Assembly (NCBI GenBank): GCA_030037525.1
Contig: JASHRC010000274.1
Location: forward strand, 1 to 36,473
Direction of reading: 5' to 3'
Source: Candidatus Acidiferrales bacterium
GTDB lineage: Bacteria; Acidobacteriota; Terriglobia; Acidiferrales; UBA7541
Length of the DNA stretch: 36,473 nucleotides
The first letter of the stretch is position 1. Each line of letters starts with the position of its first letter. A program made the position numbers and the translations under genes. Under the pieces are notes generated by a model that did not search any database, was not told the DNA's origin, and worked only from the letters and a program-made list of their open reading frames with translations. Positions 20,333 through 30,406 of this stretch are shown here, in pieces.

Positions 20333-20692
20333 ATGAAACTCAACTACGTAATCGAATTTGTGGCCGATATGGATCGCGCCGTGAAGTTCTATCGGGATGT
20401 GGCTGGTTTGCAGTTAAAGTTCCAGTCGCCAGGCTGGAGCGAATTCTCGACTGGTGAAACGTCTTTGGGACTCCATCCAGCGTCAGAAAACAACCCCGCA
20501 GGACGCATCGAGCTCGGCTTTAGCGTCGCCAACCTCGAAAGGTTCTATCGCGAATTGAGTGCCAAAGGTGTTCAGTTCACCATGCCTCCGACAAAACAGG
20601 ATTTCGGAGGAGCCCTTGCGCAGTTCGTGGACTCGGAAGGTGGGCTTTGCAGCGTCGCCGAGCAAACGTCAAACGCTGCCAACCATCACTAG
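20333..20692 (+). CDS. VOC family (glyoxalase/bleomycin-resistance-like) protein
   Basis: MKLNYVIEFVADMDRAVKFYRDVAGLQLKFQSPGWSEFSTGETSLGLHP..GRIELGFSVANLERFYRELSAKGVQFTMPP..GGALAQFVDSEGGLCSVAEQ. Confidence 0.9.
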   Translation: MKLNYVIEFVADMDRAVKFYRDVAGLQLKFQSPGWSEFSTGETSLGLHPASENNPAGRIELGFSVANLERFYRELSAKGVQFTMPPTKQDFGGALAQFVDSEGGLCSVAEQTSNAANHH

Positions 20693-20793
20693 CGGGAACT
20701 TTTCCGATTTGCCGACAACCCAGAGGCTCCTTTCGACACCGTTGAATTTAGATTTCAGGAACGCGCGCTGGAGTGGATGTATATTCCGGTAGA

Positions 20794-21777
20794 ATGGCGC
20801 TTCACTCCATCCAGCCGACTGATCCCCGAACATGGCCGTGGATCCTTTACGTCTGGCTTGCATTCGCACTGCTCGGATTCGCAAAACCCGTCTGGCGTTG
20901 GTTCCAGCGCAAACGCGCGGAAACTTGGCCCGCGACGCAGGGCCGTGTTGAGGCCACCGAGATAAACCAGAGCAAACGATTTCCGACAAGCACTTCCTTA
21001 TCCATCGCATCTTTCAGGTATGTCTATGAAGTTGGCGGAACAAAATATATCGGGATCCATAAGAAGCAATTCGGCACAGACGAAGAGTCTGACAATTTTC
21101 TACGGGACCTTACAGGTAAGGAGGTCATGGTTCAATACGATCCAGAACAGCCGTCTCATTCCTTTGTACTGGACAGCTCGATCAACTCTCTCTTATCGAG
21201 TCGCCCGCCCTTAGCACCGTCACCCTTGGAGCTTCATCGCTACTGGAATCCTCTCCCGATGTGGCTCACTCGAGTTCTGCCTCTGGTTGAAGCTCTTGCG
21301 ATCATCGGGTTCGCATTGAGTGTCTGGGTCAACGTGGGGGCCTTAACTTCCCGATGGACTCCACCAAGTTACTTCTGGGCGCTTCACGTCGGTATTTTCC
21401 TGGTCTTCTTTCCGGCCCTGCTCGTGGCCCAAAAACGAGCAGGCAGCACCAATCGAAAGGATTTTTGGAAGGTCGTGCTCAAGGGCGCGCCCGAGTGGAT
21501 GAAGTATTTGCTTTATGCCCTATTTGCTTATGGCGCCGCGATTGGTATCCCATCCTGGATTCGGGCAACGCAACAACCTTCTGCTTCGCCGCAGTCTTCC
21601 GGTTTCGGCGACTGGACAGCATTCTCCGCGGCTTGGATCGTGTTTTACTGGTCGTCGTTCGCCATTCTCTATGCAGCAATGCAACAGGAGCGATTGAGCC
21701 CACGATGCGTCAACGGGCATCCTGCGCCTCCCGGCGCCAGCTTCTGCAGTCAGTGCGGCCAGCCGATTCGAACCTGA
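20794..21777 (+). CDS. DUF3592-like membrane protein with C-terminal zinc ribbon
   Basis: Hydrophobic helices; FRYVYEVGGTKYIGIHKKQFGTDEESDNFLRDLTGKEVMVQYDPEQPSHSFV is typical of DUF3592; C-terminal CVNGHPAPPGASFCSQCGQPIRT. Confidence 0.75.
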   Translation: MALHSIQPTDPRTWPWILYVWLAFALLGFAKPVWRWFQRKRAETWPATQGRVEATEINQSKRFPTSTSLSIASFRYVYEVGGTKYIGIHKKQFGTDEESDNFLRDLTGKEVMVQYDPEQPSHSFVLDSSINSLLSSRPPLAPSPLELHRYWNPLPMWLTRVLPLVEALAIIGFALSVWVNVGALTSRWTPPSYFWALHVGIFLVFFPALLVAQKRAGSTNRKDFWKVVLKGAPEWMKYLLYALFAYGAAIGIPSWIRATQQPSASPQSSGFGDWTAFSAAWIVFYWSSFAILYAAMQQERLSPRCVNGHPAPPGASFCSQCGQPIRT

Positions 21778-21942
21778 GCGGTGACGGGCAAGCGCATTTT
21801 TCGCGCAGGATCGTCTCCACTCGGAAGTTCTCCCGTTGGAAGCCACGACCCAATTCCAGAACATCCTCCGCTCTCCCGAATATTGTGGAGCTAGGCCGAC
21901 CAGGACGTTCCCATCCACCTCTCGACCAGCCCGACGGTTTCG

Positions 21943-24579
21943 TCAGCGCCGAGTCCGTTTTGTCGCAAGATCGATAAGCACGATGCCCGAGTTTTCCCGC
22001 AGTCGGTCGAAAACAATTCGGCTGCCGTCGGGAGTGATATCAAAGCTTCGCATTGCAGCCGGATTGTTCAGCCGAGTTAAGCGCCGCGATTGCATCCTGC
22101 GAACATCGAGCAGCCAGAAATCCTGCTCGGACAACGTATCCCCGAGCATGTAAACCAGTCCGGTGCCATCCGGGAGGAACCGCACACGTTCTCCGTCTCG
22201 CTGCACTCTGATGTCGGGCAACTTCACGGGCGCGCCATCGGGATGCACGGCGAGCAGTGGTGTCAGCGTGAACACCTGCGTGCCGCAATACACGATCAGA
22301 TCGCCCTTCGGAGACCACACGGGGTCCAGAAACGGTCCCGTTGCGATCCGAACCGGTAATCCTCCGTCAACCGGCAGTTTGAACAAGCCCAGCCCACTGG
22401 GGTCGCCGCCCGCCACGACAATCCATTTCCCGTCGGGAGACCAGGAAGCTGTACCGCGCACATCGACATCGCTCGAAAGAGGCCGTAATCCTGTTCCATC
22501 GGCGGACATGATGTGCATCTGCTGCTTTCCACCCCGCCTCAGCGCGAATGCGACGCTCGCTCCGTTGGCCGAGATGGCCGGGGGTATTCTCAGCGGGTGA
22601 TTCGAGCCCGCCCACACCTCCAGGGTTTGTCCGTCGCGATAGCTCCAAAGCCCGTCAGCCCCGTCCCGCGAACTCAAGTAGAAGAGCGACCCGCCGCCAA
22701 AGCGCGGCGCCCAGGCCCGCGAGGTAGGCAAGGTGAACGATTGGACGTCCTTCTCCTCGACAACGCGAGTCGTAATCGGAACGCTCCACAAACTGACTTG
22801 AGGGTTCACGATGCTCGCGGCCAGGCGGCGGCCATCCGTGGTGGACACAACGGCCGTGTATTGTTCCAGCCCGGAACTTACGCGGCGCGCAGTCCGAGTC
22901 TCCAAATCAAATGCCCACAACCACGGACCGATCCCGTCTTCATTGGGGGCGACGAACAGGACCGTCTGCTCATCAATCGGAGTCGGGTACGCGATATCGG
23001 TGTTGAGATGTGACAGTTTTTCTTCCTTTCCACCCTCTGGAGAAATCCGCCACAAGTCCATCTCGCGCGTGGCAGGCCGGCCCCGCACGAAATAGATCCA
23101 GCGCCCGTCGTTCGACCACACCGGGTAATGGTTGTGCAATCCGGGCTCGCTTCGCATGATCTGGCGTGGATCGGCGCCGTCGTGATCGGCCACAAACATT
23201 GGGTCGCCCGGGTCCCAAGTGTGATAAACCAGCCGCGAGCCGTCAGGGGACCAGGCAACTTCAGCGGCGTGTTCATCCATGAAATTGTGCGGCGCTCCGC
23301 CTATCAGGGGCCACAGCATGAGCCTTCTGGTCTCTGTTCCGCCGCTCCACACCTCCGATCCATCGCCTGAAAATCCGATGGCGCGAAGGGGTGCACGCGC
23401 GTCTCCGATCCGCCCGCGCGTTAGGTTGGCGAGGCTGCTACCGTTGGCTTGAACCACCCAGATGTCAAACATTCCGCCCCGGTCCGAGACGACGGCGACG
23501 AATTTCCCGTCCGGAGAAATCGCTGGATTCGTTTCGGCTCCGGTGAAGTCGGTAAGTCGCGTGAACTGCGCATCGGTAAGGGGATTTTCTGCTGCGGGCC
23601 TGGCGCGATTCGCGACAATCCACACAACGAATCCGGCCACCAGCAGCCCGAGGCCGAGGGCCGCAAGTGCCAGCCATTTCCGTTGCTGCTTTCGAGACGG
23701 TGCTGGCGGTGCCGTTGCGGAAATGCCGGAATCCGACAACGCCTCCAGCGCAAAAGCCAGGTCCGAAGCCGACTGGAAGCGCTGCTCCGGCTTTTTCTCC
23801 AGGCAGCGCTGGACGATTCTGTCCAGCGCGGGAGGGACCTTCGGCACGAACTGAGAAATGCCGGGAGGATCTTCGTGGAGGATGGCGTTCATCGTCTCCG
23901 CGGAGGTCGGCCTTTGGAATGCGCGCTTTCCCGCCACCATCTCGTACAATATCGCGCCGAACGCGAAGATGTCGGCGCGATGGTCGGCCGCTTTGCCGCT
24001 CACCTGTTCTGGCGACATGTAGCCGACGGTGCCCATCAGTGCGCCCGGCTCGGTCAGCTCGCTTATCGTGGGTGCGTTGCTATCGGCAACCCAAGCGCGT
24101 TGCGTGAGCTTGGCCAGGCCAAAATCGAGAATTTTCACTCTCCCATCACTGGTTACGAACAGGTTCTCGGGCTTCAAATCGCGGTGCACGATCCCTTTTT
24201 CGTGCGCCGCAGCCAAGCCCCGCGCGACTTGCACGCCATAATCAATCGCTTTCCGAAGCCTCACTGAGCTGCGCTTTAGCTGATCCCGCAGCGTAGCGCC
24301 TTCCAACAACTCCGAGACCAGGTAGGGCGCGCCTTCATACGTGCCCATCTGAAAGACGGCGAGGATGTTGGGATGATTCAGCGCTGCGGCAGCCCGCGCT
24401 TCCTGCTCGAAGCGCCGGAGCCGATCGGGATCGCTGGAGAATGCCAGGGGCAGAACCTTGATGGCTACATCGCGTCCGAGCTTTGTATCCCGTGCTCGGT
24501 ACACTTCACCCATCCCGCCCGCACCAATAGCTGACAGGATTTCGTAGGGGCCCAGCCGCGAACCTATTGACAGGGCCAT
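21943..24579 (-). CDS. Ser/Thr protein kinase with TM helix and C-terminal PD40/TolB-like beta-propeller
   Basis: [56 protein letters not shown] segment KWLALAALGLGLLVAGFVVWIVA; repeated ISPDGKFVAVVSD/WSPDGSRLVYH motifs. Confidence 0.95.
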   Translation of the reverse strand: MALSIGSRLGPYEILSAIGAGGMGEVYRARDTKLGRDVAIKVLPLAFSSDPDRLRRFEQEARAAAALNHPNILAVFQMGTYEGAPYLVSELLEGATLRDQLKRSSVRLRKAIDYGVQVARGLAAAHEKGIVHRDLKPENLFVTSDGRVKILDFGLAKLTQRAWVADSNAPTISELTEPGALMGTVGYMSPEQVSGKAADHRADIFAFGAILYEMVAGKRAFQRPTSAETMNAILHEDPPGISQFVPKVPPALDRIVQRCLEKKPEQRFQSASDLAFALEALSDSGISATAPPAPSRKQQRKWLALAALGLGLLVAGFVVWIVANRARPAAENPLTDAQFTRLTDFTGAETNPAISPDGKFVAVVSDRGGMFDIWVVQANGSSLANLTRGRIGDARAPLRAIGFSGDGSEVWSGGTETRRLMLWPLIGGAPHNFMDEHAAEVAWSPDGSRLVYHTWDPGDPMFVADHDGADPRQIMRSEPGLHNHYPVWSNDGRWIYFVRGRPATREMDLWRISPEGGKEEKLSHLNTDIAYPTPIDEQTVLFVAPNEDGIGPWLWAFDLETRTARRVSSGLEQYTAVVSTTDGRRLAASIVNPQVSLWSVPITTRVVEEKDVQSFTLPTSRAWAPRFGGGSLFYLSSRDGADGLWSYRDGQTLEVWAGSNHPLRIPPAISANGASVAFALRRGGKQQMHIMSADGTGLRPLSSDVDVRGTASWSPDGKWIVVAGGDPSGLGLFKLPVDGGLPVRIATGPFLDPVWSPKGDLIVYCGTQVFTLTPLLAVHPDGAPVKLPDIRVQRDGERVRFLPDGTGLVYMLGDTLSEQDFWLLDVRRMQSRRLTRLNNPAAMRSFDITPDGSRIVFDRLRENSGIVLIDLATKRTRR

Positions 24580-24792
24580 TCGAGTGGCGGTGATTCTACA
24601 CCATAGGCGTTACCTATCCGTCAGGCTTGAGTACGGACCTCTTGAAGTGGCTCGAGGGCATTTTCCGACTACACGTCCAACCCCTAACACAAAGGTCCCG
24701 AAGGCTCGATACAACGAGGCCCCAGGCTGACGGCGAGTGGAGAGGATCAGGGCGCTTGGGAGATCGTCGAGCGTGGGAGAAGAAGGTCTTCG

Positions 24793-25260
24793 CTACTGTT
24801 TGTCGTAGACTCGCGTGGTGGTGACCTTGTTACCGTTTGCGTCGGTCCGAGTGACGACCACGGTGCGCGTCTTGCCATCGGCGGAGACGGAAATCGTGGC
24901 TGACACCACAACCTTACCGCCCTTCGTCTCGCTTATCCGGAGCCTGTGATCGTTGACTCGCGTGTAGGACCGCATATCGACGTCGCTATAGCCGGTCAAA
25001 GGATATTCCTTGCCGTTGAATTTGCCGGCCCATTCCCCATGCGTCGGCTGGCCGCTGGCGTCAACGCCATCGGTGGTCACCTTCACGCTGTCACCTGCGG
25101 CGACCCACACAGCCGTTACGATTTTGTCGCCCCCTACAGGTATCTTGGACTTGGCCTCATTCAGTTTCCAGGTACCCATGAACGCGTCGTCCGCCGCGAA
25201 GCACACAGAGCCGGCAACGAACAATGTCACCACAGCCAGCGCAATCCTTCTTGTTCTCAT
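24793..25260 (-). CDS. Small secreted protein of unknown function (GTWKLNEAKSK-type)
   Basis: MRTRRIALAVVTLFVAGSVCFAADDAFMGTWKLNEAKSKIPVGGDKIV.. with signal peptide and beta-rich body. Confidence 0.75.
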   Translation of the reverse strand: MRTRRIALAVVTLFVAGSVCFAADDAFMGTWKLNEAKSKIPVGGDKIVTAVWVAAGDSVKVTTDGVDASGQPTHGEWAGKFNGKEYPLTGYSDVDMRSYTRVNDHRLRISETKGGKVVVSATISVSADGKTRTVVVTRTDANGNKVTTTRVYDKQ

Positions 25261-25550
25261 GGGGTCTCCTTTCGCGAATTGGCCTTCTGGCTTGGGGGAT
25301 GCTGGGCATGATACACCCAACTTGATTCGGGCAAGAGGAACGCGTCTGGGGATTTACCGGCATTTAACAGCTTCTCGCCGTCAGCAACTATGATTCTGTC
25401 GGTGCGACGGCGTGAGTCAAAAATCAGTAGTCCGCGGACCATGTTTTCTTCTTGTGAAAAATGGGCCGGCAAGAACTGACGCGCCGCCGTTCAGCGACTC
25501 TTCTTGACCACCACCGAGTTTCCCAACGTCACAGTTCCTCCGAGCCTGCT

Positions 25551-26726
25551 CTATTCCTCAAAAGGAAGCCCGGCATACTGTTCCGCCAGAGATGCCTGGG
25601 CGCGTTTGGAGGCAGCCAAATAGTCGAGTTGGTTCTCTCGAATTCGCTCATCAAACGGCGTATCGTTCGGGAAACGGTGCAATAAATTCGTCAGCCACCA
25701 CGACAACCGCTCGGCGCTCCACACCCGACGCAAGGCCATGGTGGAGTAGCTCTCGAGATAGCGCGTTCTGTCTTCTCTATAGACCTCTATAAACGCCCGA
25801 GAGAGGTAGTACACATCGGAAACGGCCAGATTGAGCCCTTTGGCGCCGGTTGGCGGAACGATATGCGCAGCGTCGCCGGCGAGGAACAATCGGCCGTATC
25901 GCATCGGCTCTGCCACAAAGCTTCTCAACGGCGCAATCGATTTCTCAATCGATGGCCCGGTAACGATCTGCGCGGCCATTTCCTCCGGACATCGCGCCTT
26001 GAGTTCTCGCCAAAATCGCTCGTCCGGCCACTCCTCCAGTTTCGTATCCACCTCGCATTGAATGTAATAGCGGCTGAGCATCGGGCTTCGCATGGAAGCC
26101 AGAGCAAAACCGCGCTCGTGATGGCAATAGACGATATCGGGGAACGGTGGTGTCGCCGACATGATTCCCAGCCATGCGAACGGGTACTGCTTTTCGAATG
26201 TCCTCAGCACGGAGCCGGGAATTGAATGGCGGCTCACGCCGTGAAAGCCGTCACAGCCGGCAACATAATCGCAATCGATACGCTGAATTTGCTCATCCTT
26301 GGAGTAGGTAACGAAGGGCTCGCTCGACGTCAGATCATGCAATTGCACGTTCTGCGCTTCATGGATGATTTGTCCCCCTACAGCATCCCTCGCAGCATAA
26401 AGGTCTTCCGTGATGGCCGTCTGGCCGTACGCCATCATGCGCTTTCCGGTGTACTTCTTCGCGTCGATTAAGAACCGGTCCCGCCCGGTCCACCTAATGG
26501 CGACGCCGTCGTGCCGATGACCTTCGCGCATCATCCGTTCCCCGAGGCCCACCTTGCAGAGGAGTTCCACCGTTCCGGGCTCCAGCACCCCGGCGCGTAT
26601 CCTCTGAACAACATGGCTCCGGCTGCGCCTCTCCAGCACGACGCTCTCAACACCGTTGCCGTGAAGGATGTGAGACAACAGCAGACCGGCTGGTCCGCCA
26701 CCAATGATCGCCACCTGCGTTCGCAT
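25551..26726 (-). CDS. pobA: 4-hydroxybenzoate 3-monooxygenase-like FAD hydroxylase
   Basis: MRTQVAIIGGGPAGLLLSHILHGNGVESVVLERRSRSHVVQRIRAGVLEPGTVELL (GxGxxG FAD site), RLFLAGDAAHIVPPTGAKGLNLAVSDVYYLSRAF; conforms to PobA along its length. Confidence 0.9.
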   Translation of the reverse strand: MRTQVAIIGGGPAGLLLSHILHGNGVESVVLERRSRSHVVQRIRAGVLEPGTVELLCKVGLGERMMREGHRHDGVAIRWTGRDRFLIDAKKYTGKRMMAYGQTAITEDLYAARDAVGGQIIHEAQNVQLHDLTSSEPFVTYSKDEQIQRIDCDYVAGCDGFHGVSRHSIPGSVLRTFEKQYPFAWLGIMSATPPFPDIVYCHHERGFALASMRSPMLSRYYIQCEVDTKLEEWPDERFWRELKARCPEEMAAQIVTGPSIEKSIAPLRSFVAEPMRYGRLFLAGDAAHIVPPTGAKGLNLAVSDVYYLSRAFIEVYREDRTRYLESYSTMALRRVWSAERLSWWLTNLLHRFPNDTPFDERIRENQLDYLAASKRAQASLAEQYAGLPFEE

Positions 26727-26889
26727 CACGCCAGACACACTTGGCTCCAAGTCAGCTTACAGCACTTTGTCCGGCTCGAATGCGCCCGGCAAGGGTGGCT
26801 TGCCGACGAATATTTCGGACTTCACGCCGCACGAGGAATCTCTCCATTGCACGCGCGGATAAGGTTTTAGCGCGGGACAAGGTTCGAAC

Positions 26890-27060
26890 GCCCTTATCGT
26901 TGTCGCACCGGAAACAGTCGTCCGATGGCATCGGGCCGGCTTCCACTGGAAGCTGATTATGGACCCAAAAGAAGTCCATTTATTGTTGGTGGCCGCTTCG
27001 TACCATCGCTACATTCGGCCGCATCCCACTCACACAGGTATGACGCCTAATAGTTACTAA
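26890..27060 (+). pseudogene. Remnant of an integrase-type (DDE, rve-like) transposase
   Basis: In-frame ALIVVAPETVVRWHRAGFHWKLIMDPK.. resembles the conserved 'LIIVxPxTVxRWHRxGFRxxWxWKSR' segment of integrase-core transposases; continues to TAA without further recognisable homology. Confidence 0.5.
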
Positions 27061-27376
27061 CCCTTAAAATGCAGAACGGTGTGTCAAATCATTACGTGTG
27101 TAGACTGGAAATACGCCGACGGATCGACTTGTTGCCTTTGCCACAGATAGGCGATTAGGGGACTCGTTTAGCGCTCGCGATGGTGTACGAAAGACGCCCA
27201 ATAGCGAGTGCGGCCGATAGCATGCTTCCACGCAGGCACTTTAGAGCGAGTTCCATACCCACGTTTGCGGTGGGCATCGTAGCACTGACTGCCGCTGGAG
27301 TGCGTCCTCACCTCGGGACGGCTGCCCGCTGCGCCCAATCACGGGCTCACGAAATACTCCGACTGGACGGCCAGTG

Positions 27377-29890
27377 ATGTGGCCCACACTGACAATCGTC
27401 GGATTCACCGCCACCGCCGTTCTGCTAGCATTCGCCTGGTTTCAAGCCCATCGTTTGTCCGAAGGACGAAGAGTCCAGCAGGAGCTCGAGAAATCATCGC
27501 AGGTCCTCGAAGAAGAGCGGAGAGTACTCGAGTTGATTGCCGAGGGTGCTTCGCTCAAGGAAGTACTGGACGCATTGACCATGGCCATCGAACGACTGGC
27601 CCCTGGCTGTTTTTGCTCGATTCTGCTTCTCGACGACGATCGCCGCAGATTACTAACGGGCTCAGGGGGTAGCCTGCCTCCCGAGTACGTGTGTGCCCTC
27701 GATGGACTGGAAATAGGGCCAGACGTGGGCGCCTGCGGCACCGCAGCCTTTCGAAATGAAACTACCATTGTGGAAGACGTCGCCACAGACTTTCGCTTTG
27801 CAGTCGCCAAAGATGTCCTGTTGTCGTTTGGCCTGCGCGCCTGTTGGAGTGTTCCGATCCGAGATTCCAACAAGAATGTTCTGGGAACATTTGCCATGTA
27901 CCACCAGCGCATCGCAAGCCCGCGCGAGCACGAGGTTAAGCTGGTGGAAGCGGGCGCCCATCTCGCCGGCAACGCTATCGAGCGCCTCCGCTCTGAGCAA
28001 AGCCTGCAAGAAAGCGCTGCGCGCTTTCAACTGGCCGAGAAGGCGGCCGCGTTCGGCGTCTGGCAAATCAATTTCCGTTTGGGAATGGTGACGATCTCAG
28101 ATGGGTTCTCTGCCTTGGCCGGTCTCGCGGGTCAGCCCCTACGCCTGACGCTTAGCCAATGGCGGGAGATGATCCACGTCGATGACCGGTCATCTTGGGA
28201 CACTGCCGTTGAGGGGGTCGTCGCTAAGCGGGCGTTTCAGGCTGAATACCGCATTGTCCTGCCAGATGGCTCCATCCGCTGGCTGCGTAGTCACGCCCAG
28301 ACGCAACTATCGGACGCGGGTTTGCATTTGCTCACTGGAGCGTCCATCGACATTACCGAGGCCAAAGAGTTGCTCATGAGGTTCTACAAGGCATTTAATG
28401 TGAACCCAGAGCCCATTGTCATCAATGCTTTTTCGGACGGCCGCTACGTCGATGTGAATGACAGTTTCCTTTGCGTGACTGGCTATCGACGCGAAGAGGT
28501 TCTTGGGCGCACGGCACGGGAAATGAAATTGTGGAGGCGGCCAGAAGATCGCGCCCGGTACTTGGAAATGCTCAAGGAAACAGGCTCGGTCCGCGACTTA
28601 GAAATCCTTTTCCAGACGAAGGCAGGGGCCCAACGCAAGGGGTTGATTTCGGCAGAGTTGATCGATATCGACGGCGAGAAATGTGCGATCGCTGTGATCA
28701 AGGACATTACTGAGCGGAGCATTTTGGAGAAGCAACTTCGCCAAGCGCAGAAGATGCAGGCCGTCGGGCAATTGACTGGTGGGATCGCGCACGACTTCAA
28801 TAACCTTCTCAGCGTGATTATGGGATACAGCGATATTCTCGAAGCAGGGTTGGACCCTGCCAGCAAATGGCAGAAGAGCGCTGCGCAGATCAAGAAGGCA
28901 GGGCAGAGTGCCGCGTCTTTGACTCGCCAACTACTGGCGTTTAGCCGCCAACAGGTGCTAGAGCCCACCGTGCTAGATCTCAACGCGATTGTAGTCGACA
29001 TGGAGAAGATGCTTCGGCGTCTGCTAAGGGAGAATATCGAGCTGAGAACCTTGCTAGAAGCCGGACTTGGCTGTGTCACCGCGGATCCGGGACAGATCGA
29101 GCAAGTCATCATCAATTTGGCTGTAAATGCCCGAGATGCAATGCCGCAAGGAGGAGTCTTGACGATCGAGACGGCGAATGTCGAGGCGGATGAGCACTAT
29201 GCTCGGCAATACCCTCCCATGTCCCCCGGCTCATTCGTTGCGCTAACCGTCACGGATAGTGGCGTCGGTATGGATGCCGAAATTCAGGCTCACATCTTTG
29301 AGCCGTTTTTCACGACCAAGGAAAGGGGCAAAGGTACCGGGCTCGGCCTAGCAACAGTATACGGAGTGGTGAAACAAAGCGGCGGCTTCATCTGGGTCCA
29401 GAGTGAACCCGGGCACGGCACTGCATTTAAGGTTCTTCTGCCGAGGGTTGAGAAACCTGCTCAAACAATCGTCGCCTATCCCAAGAGTTCCGGGGAATCC
29501 TCCAGGGGATCAGAAACCGTTCTCGTCACAGAAGACGAAGAGTCTCTGCGAGAGCTAATCCGGGACATGCTGGGCGAAAGCGGTTACACTGTCCTTGAAG
29601 CAGCCAACGGTACTCAGGCTATGGAAATTGCCCATCAAAATGACGGGAAGATCGACCTCCTCTTGACCGACGTGGTGATGCCAGGCATGAGCGGTCCAGA
29701 GCTGGCGGGCCAGTTGGTCTCGCTGTATCCGCAAATGAGGATAATTTACATGTCTGGGTACACGGACTTCGCCGCGCCGCAGAGCGAATTTCTCGAGCCG
29801 ACACGTCCTTTGCTGCGAAAACCTTTCACGCAAGGGAACCTGGTGCGCAAGGTTCGAGAGGTCCTGCAGAACAATTTCGCACCGGTGTGA
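27377..29890 (+). CDS. Hybrid sensor histidine kinase: TM-GAF-PAS-PAS-HisKA-HATPase-receiver
   Basis: One N-terminal TM; GAF (APGCFCSILLLDDDRRRLLTGSGGSLPPEYVCALDGLEIGPDVGACGTAAFRNE); PAS; H-box LTGGIAHDFNNLLSVIMGYSDILEAG; NLAVNARDAMPQGG; DSGVGMDAEIQAHIFEPFFTTKERGKGTGLGLATVYG; receiver VLVTEDEESLRELI..LLLTDVVMPGMSGPELA..LLRKPFT. Confidence 0.95.
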   Translation: MWPTLTIVGFTATAVLLAFAWFQAHRLSEGRRVQQELEKSSQVLEEERRVLELIAEGASLKEVLDALTMAIERLAPGCFCSILLLDDDRRRLLTGSGGSLPPEYVCALDGLEIGPDVGACGTAAFRNETTIVEDVATDFRFAVAKDVLLSFGLRACWSVPIRDSNKNVLGTFAMYHQRIASPREHEVKLVEAGAHLAGNAIERLRSEQSLQESAARFQLAEKAAAFGVWQINFRLGMVTISDGFSALAGLAGQPLRLTLSQWREMIHVDDRSSWDTAVEGVVAKRAFQAEYRIVLPDGSIRWLRSHAQTQLSDAGLHLLTGASIDITEAKELLMRFYKAFNVNPEPIVINAFSDGRYVDVNDSFLCVTGYRREEVLGRTAREMKLWRRPEDRARYLEMLKETGSVRDLEILFQTKAGAQRKGLISAELIDIDGEKCAIAVIKDITERSILEKQLRQAQKMQAVGQLTGGIAHDFNNLLSVIMGYSDILEAGLDPASKWQKSAAQIKKAGQSAASLTRQLLAFSRQQVLEPTVLDLNAIVVDMEKMLRRLLRENIELRTLLEAGLGCVTADPGQIEQVIINLAVNARDAMPQGGVLTIETANVEADEHYARQYPPMSPGSFVALTVTDSGVGMDAEIQAHIFEPFFTTKERGKGTGLGLATVYGVVKQSGGFIWVQSEPGHGTAFKVLLPRVEKPAQTIVAYPKSSGESSRGSETVLVTEDEESLRELIRDMLGESGYTVLEAANGTQAMEIAHQNDGKIDLLLTDVVMPGMSGPELAGQLVSLYPQMRIIYMSGYTDFAAPQSEFLEPTRPLLRKPFTQGNLVRKVREVLQNNFAPV

Positions 29891-30088
29891 TCCTCACGTT
29901 GACGAGTTCCAGACACTGCGGCGATTCCTCACGAACATCCGTGCGCCCTCGAGCATTCGGACTGTTCGGTATGCGCGTCGCCTTGCTACCACGCCGACCC
30001 GAATTCTCGCGTCTTGCGCGTGTCCACCGATGGCGTACGCAGTAGGCTGTTCCGAAATCGAGTCCAGCTTCGCATGAAGCCGGAAGGG

Positions 30089-30406
30089 TCAATTAATTGT
30101 GCTGTAGCTATGTGTACAGCCGGACTCTGTTGGCCCGCCCCGGAGCTGTAGGTCCACGCGAGTGCCGCCGGACTCTTCCAAGCCGTAGATCGAAGCAATA
30201 TTGGGGTGATCGAGAGAGGCAAGGACCTTGGCTTCGCGCTGGAACCGAGCCATGCGGTCCGGGTCACGTGCGAAGGCTTCTGGCAGGACCTTGATGGCTA
30301 CGTCACGGCCCAGCTTCGGATCACGGGCACGGTAAACCTCTCCCATCCCGCCCGCACCGATAGCGCCGGTGATTTCATAGGGGCCGAGTTTGGTGCCTGG
30401 CGTCAT
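30089..30406 (-). pseudogene. Truncated Ser/Thr kinase paralogue (array copy D), N-lobe only
   Basis: [105 protein letters not shown]; no HRD, DFG or propeller follows. Start overlaps the stop of copy C (ATGA). Confidence 0.9.

Noticed and set aside
23449-24267. 272 aa plus-strand ORF
   Set aside because: Antisense to the kinase domain and linker of the 21943..24579 kinase; a GC-rich shadow ORF.
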